NCBI GenBank assembly: GCA_020310875.1
Contig: CM035416.1
Location: 79,507,778 to 79,571,777 of the forward strand
Direction of reading: 5' to 3'
Source: Ceratopteris richardii
Taxonomy: Eukaryota > Streptophyta > Polypodiopsida > Polypodiales > Pteridaceae
DNA length: 64,000 bases
Positions 37,560 through 52,100 of this stretch are shown here, in pieces. Made by a program: the position numbers and the translations under genes. The notes under the pieces were generated by a model. It did not search any database. It worked only from the letters and a program-made list of their open reading frames with translations, and was not told the origin of the DNA. The number at the start of each line of letters is the position of its first letter. Position 1 is the stretch's first letter.

Positions 37560-38060
37560 CTTTAAAGTCTTTAGAGATTCCCTTGTGAGACCCCTTTTCT
37601 TTGTTTGGTGGGAGGTCCTCATGTTTGGCACTCTACCAAAATGACTTAATGAAGGATTCATTAAGATGATTCATACGAAAAACAATAAGATATGCATCGA
37701 TATTTAAAGTCAATAATGAAAGATTGATAAACATGCTCTAGAAGAGAGACAAGGTCATTGCAATAGTCCTTGCACTTTGGATTATGAATCATTTTCAATT
37801 TCGGATTCATGAGAACCAAAAGCTTTCATCAGGAGAAAATAAATCTTAGAAGTCATCATTGATATTTGGGAAGGTTTGGAATTCCCAAAAGAATATGTCA
37901 AAAGCCTTCTCTTTCTAAAGATTGACTTTAATAAAGATTAGGACATATTGGAATGGGATTTCATCCTTCAATCCATCATTCACTCATAAAGAATCGTTGC
38001 AAAGTCTACTCTTGGCCCTTATCTATAGCATCTATACATAGTAATTGTCTTTACTAATAT
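37560..38060 (+). pseudogene. LINE reverse-transcriptase fragment
   Basis: A frame near 37660-37700 reads LNEGFIKMIHTKNN, like the LINE segment 'LN.T.I.LIPK.N'. One near 37905-37965 reads FLKIDFNKD.DILEWDFI, like 'LKLDF.KAYD.V.W.FI', the first catalytic-Asp region of non-LTR reverse transcriptases. Frames shift and stops are present, and no YADD box is seen. It is an old fragment. Confidence 0.6.
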
Positions 38061-41000
38061 GTTGTAGTTTTACTTACGCAAGGATATTTTCTATGAACCA
38101 TTTTATATGTTGCATGGGAAGAGATTCATGGCTCCTAAAACTTAATTAATGTGCCGTCATACTTGTAGCTCAAAGGCATTCCTTTCCATGTTAACACACA
38201 ACATCTCATCAAATTGGGTTTCCCCAATATTGGCAAGTTGAAAACTGGAGGAATCGACCCAAGAGTCAACCAATACTCACCATGGAAACGAATATCATGA
38301 TTTTGAACATGCAACAAAATCCTTGCTTGTGACCCCAGTAATTTTTAATGTCTTTAAGGATAAATGTAAAAATACTCATTAATGAACAGGTGGAGCAAAA
38401 TATCATACTGCATACTCACAAAAGCATAAGATAACACTTTAGTAACCTCAGCAATTGGCAATTTTTCATCCCATATCATGTTGTATTTCTTTGAGAACAG
38501 TCTCATTCAATCGCCCAATGGCACAAATCATTGTATTGCACCTAGTGGAATGCCTAATCAACTACTTAATTGGAGAAGTCATCAATGGTCAATGGTCATC
38601 TTTGATCAATAAAATCTCCTCCTTTTTTTTCATCTTTAAGAGATTAAGAGAATTGATAAGAATAAGAAAGTAGAAATATGAGCAATCTATGCATACATAA
38701 GTGAAATGTCTAGATCTAGCAAGATCGAAATGAGAAATTGGCTGAAAAACTCGAATAGAGTGAGATAGGCACTCTATCCAATGAGAGTGGTTGCATGATT
38801 ATTCAAACCCTTCATTTGTGTAAGGAATATCAATACGTGTTATGATTGAAAAATAAAGAAGTTCTAACCATCTAAAAGAACAACAACTAGCATGCATAAA
38901 ATGTACCTCTCTGATCTAACTAGTGATTGAGAAATCCGCACTTGCAAGCTCAGCATCATGTAGGTTGCATATATAGTAACCAAAAGTTCAAGAAATCTTT
39001 GAAAATGTAAGCCTTTTAGTAAAAAACCATTCCTTGTCTTGGAAAAATCTTTCCATCCACATCATTCAAGAGATAAGTAGATCAACTCACTCTTTCAGCT
39101 ATTTTGGAAGAACCACATACTTCAATTTCAAATTTTTGGAATTCTCACCCAACTTACTACTAGAAAATAACACCCAATCACTTGCTTGATTATGTGTGCT
39201 TTAAATTTTTATATTACCATGCTTGATGCTTCATTTGAATAACTTTGAAAATGATGCCTATAAGCGATCCTCCTCCTGAAGTTTCAATAGCCTAAAATTC
39301 CCTTCTTTGATTGAATTTTCATATGATAATTTATGTTACAAAGCCACTCTTAAGATTGGAACTGAATGGACGCATTACCATATTTACTTCATAGGATATC
39401 CTTAGATCCTACAAAGCTAAATTCAATGTGTGTCCTAGTTCTCAGGATGATCAGCTACTATTGTTCTTAATATCATGATCATAACTTTATTCATGGACTC
39501 AAATGACCAATTCTCAAGGAATAATTATTCATGAAAAGAATTCGTAGATCAAAGACCCTATCTTCATATAGGTGTTGGAAATCATGACCATCTCTTATTA
39601 GATGCCTAGGTAGAGACTAGAGCAACACCAAGTACAATAAGGTTATCTTGAGTATTAGCCTTAAGATTGCAACCCACTCCACTAGAGGCCTACATGATAG
39701 GTATAGGTGGCCATCAAATTTGATGTCTTGGAGAGATAAAAACTCCATTGCAGATTTGAAAATCTAGCATGGATGCCCATTTTCTAGTTTGAAAGGATGA
39801 GGACCTACTAGAGGATGTAATGTTAGGCAAATAATGGTTATAATTAGTCAATCATGCTCAACATTACACAATATCGACTCTTTGCAATTGTACAAAGAAG
39901 GGAGAGCTTTAGCTTATTACAAGAGATGAAAACTATCGTGAATGACCTAGACAAACAATCAAAGCCCCTGTATGTGGCAAGGCATTTGTGAAGAATACTT
40001 CAAGCATGCGAGAGAGGTTTTCTCGCCGTATTTATATCAATGTATTTCATGATCAAGCTTAGCATTGGATACTTTAGATGCATTGATGCTAGTATCCATT
40101 GATGCATGTGGGATTTCTATAATTGATTGGGATGATGTATTTGAAATTTGGATGAGCTTAAAGAACAAAAGAGCAATCCCCTTAGAATGAGACCTCTAAA
40201 TATTATATTTCTATATAGTTGCAATTTTCTTATGCAAAGTTTTCTATTTTCTAAATACTCTTTAGTGGTCACATCTATAAATGTTGAATGGCTTATTCTG
40301 AGATCATAAGTCTTCCTCTAAACTCATAGTTTAAAGTCTCTTTAACTTCTCTTGTGTATCTGTGGTCTTTTGACAAATAAAGTGAGGTGCTTCTCCTAAG
40401 CTTTGTTTATTGACCAAGTTTATATTTATATAATCATTTGGTTCAAAATAATTGATAAATGCTTCCTTTTTTATGTGTATATGTTGCAGATTGCTTACAA
40501 GTTTCATGACATTTTAGTAGTTGTAAATGAAGAATTTGAAAATGTTTTTTGCATGTTTCAAAGTACAAAAGCATGATTGATGGATTGTAGGCCATAAACA
40601 TATATATCCTCAAGGATTTGTGAATGGATTATACGTTAGAGGTTTGAAATGCCTCTTTTCATATTATGGTTATTCTTTTTGGGGTTCATTTTCTCGAGAG
40701 ATGCTGCGAAGTTTTTTTTCTCTCATGGCGTTATATACACACCATGAAATAAGAGCAAAGTATGATTGTTTGAAATTTATATGCATACGGGAGAAAGTAG
40801 GAATTGCTACACAAACAATTAGAGACCACTCTCAATGTGTTCCCAAATTCATTGTGAGTTTGAGCTATTAGTTGAAGGTGAGAACAGCATAGCAAGAACA
40901 GACTTTATCATAGATATATCCTATGAATTAGTGTTCATTTTGAGTTTCCTGTCATTTTGAAAAAACTTTTGTCGTTTGACAAGAGCATGTATTAATAAAA

Positions 41001-41587
41001 CTATCAAATGAAAGACAAGGCACAAAAATTCATGTCATGAAAAAATTTAGGTGTGCCTATCAATTTTAGGGCATGTACCCACCCATGAATTCAACTTGAC
41101 ACTCTCATGGATAGAGGGAAGGAAATTTCCTTCTCCCCCCACCCATTCATATTTTCAAAATCCTTTGTTTTATTTATCAAAAAAGAGAAAGAGGGGGAGA
41201 CGAGAACCACATTCCCCAATCAATGTGCACAGTTGAATTCATCCTCTTGCCTACTTAGAAGTAAGAAAAAAACAATCAAAAGGAGAATCCAAAGAGGAAA
41301 TTTTTAGAACTATATTTTTCATATATAGAGAACTCATTTTACTCTATTTTTCTTGAAATTGAAGAGAGGGAGGTACAAGAGAGAGTATTACCCATCCCTC
41401 TATCTAAGGCAATCACTAAATTAGAGGTGATAGAGATGGATAATGATGCCACTAGTGGATGTGTGAAGATGTGTATATGTATGAGACTGAGAAGGACAAG
41501 GGAGGTAAGGGAAAGCTCTCATTCATGCTACTGAAATGAACTAAAAACCAAAAAAATATAAAAAAATAAGGGTGATACCCAAGGCGA
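38061..41587. other. No gene seen
   Basis: AT-rich sequence with scattered open frames below 90 codons. I recognise no domains, RNA genes or clear repeats. It is probably decayed repeat DNA. Confidence 0.5.
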
Positions 41588-42260
41588 GCGGAAGTCCACA
41601 TGAATTTGAACCTATTTCAAATGCCATGGGGCATCATAAGAAGTGTATCCAACAACGTGACTTGAAGAAACTGACGATTGAAGGGTGAACAACCCAACAA
41701 TGGTGTCAAATGTTTTGGTTAGGGGAATATTTGACACTAAGCACCTCACATCGAAGCAAGAGGTAGTTAAAAAGGATGCAAGAAATGACACACACACACA
41801 CACACACACACTCATGTAACGAATGTCTCAAAGACACCTGTAGGTTTAAGAAAATGCAATCACTCCCACACCCATGCATACCCAAGCTAAATCCACACAC
41901 ATGAAGACTGCCACCAACTACACATGGACATAGGAGAATAAAAAATGGCACTTCATCTATTCCAAATAGATTCCAAGGGACTCCAAATACATAAGATGCT
42001 TCTCCTTATATAGAAGCGGAGAGAGAGGGAAAGACAAAAAGACATGTGGTCAAAAGAACACATGTGCTAAATCAAAGGCAATCCTAATAGATATGGAAAT
42101 AAATCAAAATAGGATCCTCATGGTACAAAAGTGAGGATACGTGAAAAATCGGAAAAATATAAATATCTCTCTAAATCTAAAAGGAATGCTTTTCTTAAAA
42201 AGAAGCATCTAACAGTTCAAAGGTTGATTTTATGTATAAATATATGAAGGGGACTAAGGG
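41588..42260 (-). other. Possible minus-strand LTR-like segment with CA microsatellite
   Basis: It holds a pure AC run (41788-41811) and, on the minus strand, a TATA-like CTATATAAGGAG near 42004-42015. It lies at the 3' side of the minus-strand coding-like stretch 42261-44760, so it may be flanking regulatory or LTR sequence. No partner copy was found in the window. Confidence 0.25.
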
Positions 42261-44760
42261 TTAGTTCCAACGGGGAAACTCTACGGCTCCTAGAGCCACC
42301 ACAAAGGCCCCAACATCTTCAAGGGTACACCAACCATAGTCATCCATGGTTTTGCCTTGTGTAGCCCCTACAACAAAATTGCTTTCCAACCCTACTATTC
42401 TCTCACTAAGTACCATGGGCCGTGGCAAAAATACCTGAGCAATGTGCTCAAAGAATTGAGTGATAAATGAATCTTGAAATGTTTGCATGTTGTGGGATGA
42501 TCGGAATAGTCAATGTGAGTAGTATGCCCACAAACATTCCTTATTGGGTTCCACTAATAAATCACATATTGGGTAGTCATTTCTTTGAAATCCAATATCT
42601 TTGATATTAGATGCTTAAATGCAGTGAGACACACTTCTAATATGTTGAGGATCTTGTATGTCGTTTGGAGTGCTAAGTTTGGTATGTGCTCCATCTTATA
42701 CGTGTACTTGATTATCTTGAGCATGTATTCATGGGTGAGTTTGTTGTTTGGAGGTATTGAGCATTGAGAATAGTTCCACCAATGCTTCCCACTTGCTCGA
42801 TCTTATTGTTGCCTCAAAAACTCACCTACAGTTTTGCACTGTGGAATTGGATAGTAACCAAGATACTTCTCTAAGAAGGGTGGAACCAGAGAGAACTGTT
42901 CACAAAAATTAGGATTATTTTTCAAGAATGCCTTCTTCTAGTAGGCTCTGGACACTTGATGTTCTAAATGTGAAAGGTCTTCTTCATTGTAATGCAGGTT
43001 CTCATCTAGTGCCTTTTCCACTCTATGTAAGAGGTATTGCCTCCACTTCTCTCTCATGAGGATGAAAGGTGTTGATGTTGGGTAAAGGAGATTAATAGAT
43101 TTCCTAGTTGTAATTACCTCCACAAAGCTACTAGATAAGTATTCCTTTTCAAGCTATATGGAACTTTCATCCATACCTTGAATGCAAAGTTCCCTACTCC
43201 ATGTATGAACCTTCTCATATGGTGGTTGCTCTCTAAATTCTAACTCCACAAGATACATGGGATTGTCAACCTTTATTGTTGCCTCAAGGTTAGATTAAGT
43301 TGGTGAAGTGTGCACATGCTAAGGAGATGAAGGTGGTGTTGGTTGTGCAGCTTCATTTAAAAGGGCCATCAAAGGTTCCAAATCTTGTGCTCTTTAAAGA
43401 TGGTCCACTTGAAGACATTGACCGTCATTCTCATCTCTATATAGGTCCAAAGTGTGTCTCAATTCATCAGTAGTGTCCTCAAGCTATGATATCTTCTTAT
43501 AGCTTCAATGTGTACATCAAAGTAAATCGGAATCATAAGAATTCCTTGCCTCATGTAGATTTCTTTTCAGTTCTTTCTCTTTGCAGTGGAACTCTAATGC
43601 TTGCAGGCACATATACTCTTCACACTATGAGCATATGGTGGACATTTTAGAGGTGATGTTGGGAGCAGTCTTCTGTGGTACTTTCGTGAATGCTAGGATT
43701 TGAGTGTTGAAGAATTCCCCTAACATGTATTCTTGATCCTTTCAACTCTTCTCCACCTCTTCTATTTTCATCTACATTTGTATCTTCAATAAGAATTATC
43801 TAATAGAGAGAGTACTTATTTGTGATGTTAGCCTAAGATTCTGTGTGGTTGCTAATGCTTTGGTCTCCTCATGTTGCACTCATTCTCTATGGAGTTCTTG
43901 CTGTAATCTTGCAAAATGATCTATGTCTTGAGCCTTTGCCCCTACCTATTCTGCTTTAACATTGAACATCTCAAAATCCATCTAATACTCTTTTAGAAGA
44001 GTTAGTATCATCTGCTTTTTAATATCTGATGAAGAAGATGGGATGTTGGTGGTGTGGAATAAAGATGAAATTACAAACATTGCTAGAGTGGAACTCTTCT
44101 CCTCTCCCCCTTCTTTCCCTTTTTGTAGCTTCTTCTAAGACCTCTTTGGTGGGATTGGCCTAGTTTTGGTAGCAATATTCTTGTATGCATGATTGTAGGC
44201 TCTAATGCTACCTACAAAATTGGAGTTTCAAAAGTTGCATTCATTTCTTCTTCCCATCCTAGATTGAGTGAATTTGAGAATTTTATCAATAGAACAAATT
44301 GTTCTTCTAAGGTCTTTTGCTTCTTTTTGCAAGGATTTTGCACTATCAGAGGTTTAAAGGTCTCTAGGATCATCTCCTTGCTAGTTCTTTTCTTCATTCT
44401 TGTGAGTGTAGGGGTCTTTGTGTTGAATATAAACATATGAGCAATACGACACGAGAGGACTTCTCTAGTTATGGCAAGTAGGAGGTCACCCTTGGCCTTG
44501 AGACATTGGTGAATGATATTGGTCATCATGAATCCTCCACCAAAGAAATTATGTTTCTTAAATGAACTTTGTCTTTTGATGAATTGTTTAGATACCACTT
44601 GATTCATGTCTTGGGGCACATTAGATGGCACTATAAGGATATGCAAGATCATGATAAAGGAAAAAAAGATAGGCAAAATGCTATGACAAAACATGGTCAT
44701 CATTACACCTACAAAAGCACAAGTCGCAAGTGTACAAAAGTTGAAAGACATTGCAACCAA
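42261..44760 (-). pseudogene. Decayed coding-like stretch, product not recognised
   Basis: Reading the minus strand, long protein-like text continues for about 2.5 kb with interruptions. There is an N-terminal part with HNFFGGGFMMTNIIHQCLK and AITREVLSCRIAHMF, then charged text that looks coiled-coil in the middle (LQQELHRE, KEKELKRNLHEARNS). A C-terminal part reads KVHTWSRELCIQGMDESS, FILMREKWRQYLLHR and HIPNLALQTTYKILNILEV. The composition (balanced charge, aromatic residues, few repeats) favours a former protein. The N-terminal text vaguely recalls plant transposon-associated proteins, but I cannot name it. It ends just before gypsy pol sequence on the other strand, so it may be an antisense cargo gene of that element or an unrelated pseudogene. 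Confidence 0.4.
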
Positions 44761-46604
44761 TTACAAAAGCCTTTGAACCAAGATTCTAAGAGAAATAGCA
44801 AATGGTGTCAAAGGATGCAAAATGGGTTCAAGCTGGAGCCCCGGTCTTTCCCACACTGAAACCAGTTAATGCTCCCACACTTGAAACTCCACTAAAGAGC
44901 ATATGCGAATTGTCATCTCTAAAGGAAAAACCACCAAAAGAACCTTTCCATACTACGAAATGGGATATTTTATCCTGAGACCCTCTTACCTTACCACTAG
45001 GTTAGTAATTGACCTTAGTACTTGGTATGGGATAGAAATTTCAATAGCAAGTAGGAGTTGATCAGATTCTGACACCATCCAGAGCAACTATACACCTAGA
45101 ACAAGACACTACTATGGACCATGTGGTCCCCTTGATCACAATATGGAATAAAAATCATCAGTTTTTGAAGGTCTTAATTGATTATGGGTTTGGATTCAAC
45201 ATAGCTACTACTACCTGGTGTAAGAGTTTAGGGTGGAATCATATTGAACTAGTTAAATTTTCTGTTCATATCTGATCAATCCCAAGTGCACCCCATAGGT
45301 TTGGTCTGCAATATTTCGATCACACTACAAGGCACAATATTTCATATGACCTTTGTGGTCCTCGACCTACCCAAGTCTAGTTTGGACTACAACTTACTAT
45401 TTGGTAGACCTTGGTTGAAGCAAGCCAAAGTCTTGCAAGATTGGTCTTCACATGAACTCATCTATAAATGTAATCATTAAAAATATATTGCCCCCTTGAT
45501 GAATTCACACATTATGAGATACATGCTCACCCTTATGTGGTAGAGCATGTTCATATGTTGGATGGATTGTCTGATGACAAAGAAACGGCCTTCCTTTTGG
45601 CCACTCAGGATTTATTATCATTAAGAATAGTAGACTTGCAACACGTGTTGGACCAATGGTCTCCGACATCCTATGCAATCCAACCGAGTGTTAATGAGAC
45701 TAGAGATGCCTTGAGGATGTATTGGACCTATTAGACTTGTAATAGAAAGTGTTTAAAGGAGGTGAAGATCGTCTCGACCACCAATCTTACGTAACTAAGG
45801 ATCAGCTGATCACTTTTCATCTCGATGATGATAGTAAACCCCCTTGTCAAGACTAAGGCTAATCTGGAAGAACCCTTTCGAAAGGACTTACTTTCATTGT
45901 TGACCAAATTGATTAGTTTGTTTCTTGGGATTATAAAGATATGAAGGCCTTAGATCCAAGAATCTATCAACACCAAATTACTCAAACTAGATGTTTACCC
46001 GACCAAACAACAAAGTTATATAATGAACCCCAATTATGCTAAACAATTGAAGGAGGAAGTTGAACGACTACTTCGAGTTGGTTTTATTGTTCCCATTGAA
46101 CATGAAAAATGGATTTCACTAATTGTCATTGTACCAAAGACGAATAAGCAACTCAAGATCTTCATGGATTGCCATAAATTTAAAGCAATCATTGTCTCCA
46201 ATCCTTTTCCACTACCATTTTTAGATCATATGCTTGAGGAAGTAGCAGGTTGGGAAATATATTATTTTGTAGATGGGTATAGCGGGTATAACAAAGTTTG
46301 TATGGCTGAAGAGGATGTCCCTAAAACATCTTTTATTACTAATTGGGGAGTGTACACCTATACTATCATGTGGTTCCATCTAAGAAAAGCTAGTACCTTT
46401 CAATGATGTATGCAAGCTATCTTCTCTCCATACCTAACAAGTTTCATTCACATTTTCTTGGATAATTTTTCAGTCTCTCGTTATAAGGCGGATCATTATC
46501 AACATCTGTGATTATGTTTCCTCAAGTGTAGAAAATATAGATTATGCATTAACCCTACAAAATCCATCTTTGCAATGTCTTGTGGCAAGTTATTGGGCCA
46601 TATT

Positions 46605-46991
46605 TGTTGAGATATAAGATCAACATGTGATGATCAAGGATGACACATATCACTTTTTAATTTCTCTGACATGTGTAATGGTCACACCTGTATATGTCAG
46701 GGATACTTTAGTGAGATTTATTAGATTTATCTACCGAGATTGATGGCACATTTGTTTCTTGCTAGGTCACTCATTTGCAAACATTCTAATTTCCCTTACG
46801 TTTTGTTCTTTATATATTGCACTAGTTGTATTGTTGTATTAGGTCATTCTTGTATATTCTCTTTACGTAATAGAAGAAGAAGAAGAAGAAGAAGAAGAAG
46901 AGAATTCTTCCTTGCCTCAATCTGTGTGTGCTTCTCTTTGAGAGTGAGAGTATGTGAGTGAGATCTCTTCATTATCTTCTTTCTCGTGCCA
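46605..46991 (+). repeat. 5' LTR of copia 3
   Basis: 387 bp, starting TGTTGAGATA and ending GTGCCA, with a TTTATATATTG TATA-like box and a (GAA)n run at about 46872-46901. It matches 56637-57014. Confidence 0.9.
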
Positions 46992-47589
46992 TGGTATCAT
47001 ATCCACTGTGGCTATAGAGAGCTTGTGGAGAAGGCTGATAATGAAGAGTATGTTGGAAGGCATGGAGAATGCTTGCTTCACAAACGACCTCACATTGCTA
47101 CAAAATTTGGTGTGGAGATAGAAGGTATCAAAATATTTTTTGAGCCATCTCGACCTTCATTTTGAGACCACAAAGTGGGGCCCATGAAAAAACTAGGTTA
47201 GTTTACAAAAATGTAGCTTGCGTTCTATTCGGCAACACTCATATATTCTAGATCCTAAATTTCAAGAGACTCCATGTATTGTTGATACACAAAAGCTCTA
47301 TTTTCTAAGATCAAATTGTCACATCAGAGTGTGACAATACTCGAGCAAAGGTACTACTTCTAGTGTCTTTGTAGTGTTGTGAATTGGTGCAAAAATGGAA
47401 AGCATTGATGGAATGAGTCAGGTTATGTGCAATAAGCTCAACAAAAACAACCTCCATGCTAGGAGATTCAGAATGAAAAATTTCCTGATGGGAAAAGGCT
47501 ACTAGAGTACACCAAAGGAGAGAATGAAAACACTCCATAGTTACTAGAGAGGAACTGGACTACGGACTACTTAAGAGCATATGAAGAAT

Positions 47590-48895
47590 GGAATCAAGAA
47601 GCACAGAAGACAATGTATTGTTTGTTTGTTAGCATAAAGGGTAGCATGGTTGGGCACATACAGGATGCAAAAACACCAAAAGAGGCTTGGAACAATTTGA
47701 TCACATTGTATGAGACCAATACAAAGGCTCAAAAATTGCAACTCAAGAATCAGTTGCATACATTAGAGAAAAAGAGCATGTCAGTAAGTGACACAACCCT
47801 AAAATAAAAAGCATATGTGAATCTTTTGCATCTATTGGTGTGAATGTAGATGATGATGATGATAAGGTGGAAGTGTGCCTTCGTGGTTTAGGAGCTGCAT
47901 ATAAGCATTTCAAAACTTCTATGCACACCAAGGAAAGAATTTTAGATCTATTATCTGTGCTAATAATTGAAAACAAGAATCTTGGTGAGGGCTCAAACTC
48001 CCAAGGAAAACCTAGATTTGAGAAAGTATTCTACTTTGGCAAAGGAAGAAACAGAGGTAGAGGTTTTGAAAGTGGAAGAGGAAACAGTAACCAAGACCAA
48101 GGTTAACATCAAAATCATGCAGGAGGTAGAGGACAGTTTCGAGGCATAAGGAGCCAAAGAGGCTACAAAACTTTCCAAAGAAATAATGGCTACAAAAATT
48201 TCCAAAGAAATAATTCACATAATGACAGTAAAGGATGTTGGAATTGTGGTAACCCTCATCCTTTTGAACTTGATTGCAGGTTGAAGGGACCAAAATAACA
48301 TAAGAAACTATGCATCAACAACTGCAGATGATTAGAGAAGTTGTTCATGTTCCAACATCACATGATGAATAGGATGTTTGCTTATGTTTCAAAATCAAGT
48401 GATAATGTCTAATATGTTGATTTAGGTGCTTCAAATCACATACCATTCATGTAGAATGGTTTAGTAGTTTGCAAAAATTACAAGTTCCTAGATATGTTGA
48501 AACAAGTGATGACACATCACATCCTATCGAGCATACGAAAAACATATCACTATCTATAGAGGACACGAAGATAAAACATCTTGATCATGTGCTGCATGTT
48601 CCGAATATAACAAAGAATCAGGTTTCTCTTCGACAAATGGTTGACCAAGGATTCCAAGTCAGGTTCATTTCTTATGGTTTATATGTAGAAGAGTATAAAT
48701 AGACTAGAAGGTTGTTCACCAAAGGGAACAATGTTGCTAGGGCATTCACCTAGAATGTGAAAATGCTTGAAATGAATGCAGCCATGTTTGCAAAAGGTGC
48801 AAGTGTTACTAATGATATAGAGATTTGGCACAAGCAAATCGGATATGCGAATTTGTAGAGGCTAAAATTGATGCATCCAAAGGATCTTGTCTATC
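47590..48895 (+). pseudogene. copia 3 gag and protease-region remains
   Basis: Gag-like text (KTPKEAWNNLITLYE near 47670, then LRGLGAAYKHFKTSM near 47880), a glycine/arginine-rich stretch near 48050 and a knuckle-like CWNCG near 48240. Then comes text typical of the region before copia integrase (LDHVLHVPNITKNQVSL near 48570) and IWHKQIGYANL near 48825. It is broken. Confidence 0.85.
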
Positions 48896-49110
48896 ACATG
48901 AGATTACATGGGGGTTTGATAGAGAGTTCCACATGGCATTCTTCTTGGATTACTCCACATTTGGTAGAAGAGAGAGAAGGGCATATCATTCTAGGGACAT
49001 GCAAGGAGACAAGAAGAAAGGCTCGTACGTGGCTAGATGAAAGAACGGTGATGAGCTCTATGTGGGTATGACGATCTCTAGTTGTCACTAGAGCTGCAAA
49101 AAGGATTCAC

Positions 49111-52100
49111 TGAAAAAAAGCTCATCTACCCCATCCTCGTCAGAGATGTGCATCTTGTCAGAGTAGCGATGCTCACACAAGAAGTACAAATGGTTGAAGA
49201 AAGATTGAAGTGAAGCATTGATGCAACCATAGAGATCTTCTAACAGTGAATTAGCCATGAGGTGATGCAAGAAAGCCTTCAGTGACTTCTTCCACACACA
49301 TATGTGAAAGGGAAAGATGATCGTTAAGGCAATGAGCAGTAGTAGATGATGACACTCTCCCCTATGCAAGATAAGGACATTTATGGCATCCTACATGATT
49401 CTAGCAAGGAGGAGGAGCTATGGCCTCAATTTCTAGGTTTGAGCATTTTTTAATTTCTACAAAATGTTTATTTCTGAGAAGGATAATGATGAGCTATGGG
49501 GCTAAGCTCTTGGAGGGAAATCATCTATATGGAGAGTATGGCATATATTCTTTCATATTGAGTTAAGGATTCCCTCAAAATACAAGAAAGCTTAAGCTTT
49601 AAGCATTTTCAAAGTAGCCCTCTTGCATGATTTTTCTTTGTATATTACTCTTTGACGTAATGGAGAGAATATGGCACTTCAAAAATCACATTTTCACACT
49701 TTTTTCTAGCCCCCACCAGTCCACTAGTTTGGCATGTCACACTTGGAGAAGCCATATCTTGGGCTAGAAAATGCCAAAATGGATGTGCTATGGCTCGTTT
49801 CAAAGATACAAGATCTAATCTCATTTTGATAAAAGAATTTTTTTAAATTATGCATTTTTCAAAGCCCATGTAGGTCTACGAAGTCTAAACAGGTTTTGAC
49901 AACTACCTTCTGTGAGTCGTATCTCGCAAACCAAGAAGGTGATTGAAGAAATTTCACTTCGAGCCACTTGCACATTATGTATATTGTATTTTATGATTAT
50001 GTGTAGGTCCTAAAAAAGTTCTTCCAGGTCTAAAGATGGATTACACATGCATTTTTTGGACTTGATGAGAAAGGTGCAAAGTTCTTTTATCGAACATGCT
50101 TGGATGCATGCAAATCCAACATTAAACCATTTAGAGATATAGGTTTATATTTTTCAAGCATTTTACTTTATGTGTTGGCATGTTTTGTATGTACATGCAT
50201 GGATATATGGTTGGAATGCATACATAAAAGTTGATCAATGTTTTAAGTCTAAAGTATAGATCAACTTGTTAGGAGTACACTTTCTGATTGTTTGCAGGAA
50301 AGATAATTGCAAGAAGTACAATGTTATGCAACAAAGCGATTATTGCTAGCATTTTATGTTTTTACAGGTTATGGAGTTCATATTTGAGTATATTGCATGC
50401 ATGCCATGGGCTTGACAAGCCCTATCTTATAGTGAGTGGTCTGTGTGTCATTGGCCCACAAGGCCTTATACTTGAGTTTATGGTTAAAACTTTTTGGAAC
50501 TCTGTTTTTTGGGGGAAATGCTATCAAAATTTTTCCCACCACATGCCTTCTTTACAAACATCAGTAAGGTGCCAGTATGCTTGTATGCATGTACTTGACG
50601 GAATTAGGACCATCAGAGCATTATAGATAAGGCTAATTCATTAGTAATAGGATCCCTACACATAATCCTTATGGATTTAAACCATAGGATTGCTAAGGGG
50701 AAGGAGCTATACCTTCACCACTAGGAATGTGCACAAGCAATCCTATAGGCTTCAGGAAGTTGCATAGAGGATCACGTGAGATGTATTTATCATTATCTCC
50801 TATGCATCAAAGGTTTACTTACCTTCAAAAGAGTCTCACAATATGATTAGGAGACTATGGGGTATCATGAGGAATACCCAAAGAGTGAGTAGTTTCACTG
50901 ATGCACATCACTTGAGAAAGTCGTGAAGCATTTTTGCCACACTACTAAGAAAACCAATTAGATGGGATCATAGAGATGGGTTTCATGAGAGAGAATCAAC
51001 GGGTGCTTAAGTGACTCGAATGATGCTTACAAAGGCCACAGGCATGGCACTACCTCTTTGATTTAGAGCATAGATCCCTCATTAAGGAATATTTTGGTTA
51101 CCCAATACACATATGTATGTTGGAATCTAGAGAGAGGTACTTAGACTTAGTCTTGGTACCTAGGAACAAGTTAATTTGGAATAGAAAGGGATATCCACTG
51201 TCATATATTGAATAGAACCAAACTAAACTAGTTTGAAGATGGGATTCATTTGAGTCCACTAGTATGAGTTGAAGATATGGGATTCATTAGAATCCACCTA
51301 TATATTCCATCATATATTTATGGAATATACATTAGATTTAGTGTAGGTATGACACCATGAATTGGAAGAAGGTTTCACTGGTATGGGATGGTGGAAACCA
51401 CTTCCCTTTGAGAACTCTTCTTCTATGGATAGGGAGAAAAGGCCTCATCATTCATGGTGGTATGTCTCACTAGATAAGAGGAGAGCTCTTAGTAGACATC
51501 TCCTTAGGACTAGAAGATATCCTTCATAGTTTAGGGAAGATTTATTCTTCTAATGGAGAATGTGATGGGTGATTTTATCACCATTGGTATCACATACTCA
51601 TTTTGTGGTTTTCAAGAAGGATAATTCAATTAGTTTGATTGGATCCTATAGATCCATGCACAGAGGATGGTTGGCAGAGATAGCTCTTTCATATGGATAC
51701 ACATGTATATGGTATCATGTCATATTATTGCTGACCATTTTGGTAGAGGGCTTTGATCCTTAGAAGGAATTAATTTTCTCCACTCTTAACCACATACAAC
51801 TTCATTATTTATGGAAGATCACCTCTCCATCTTCATAGGAATGTATGCAATGAGGGATTATGCATTAGTTATGGAAAAGAGGGCCAAAAGAACTCATAAA
51901 TTTCTCTTTTAAGGGAAGGAGAAATTGCGTTTAGCTCAAAGATCAAGGAGAGATCTCACTTTAGCTCAGAGGTCTCACTTTATCTCCTGTTCTTCAAAAG
52001 AGAAAAAGGAAAGGTAAATACGATTTCCTCATAGGAGAAGAATGGTGTGTTTTCCACTAGTGAGAAGAGGTGTTTAGAAAAAATCTTTTAGTCTATCTTA

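Noticed and set aside
38455-38673. 72-codon plus-strand frame as a gene
   Set aside because: Composition and length are consistent with chance, with no motif or splice context.
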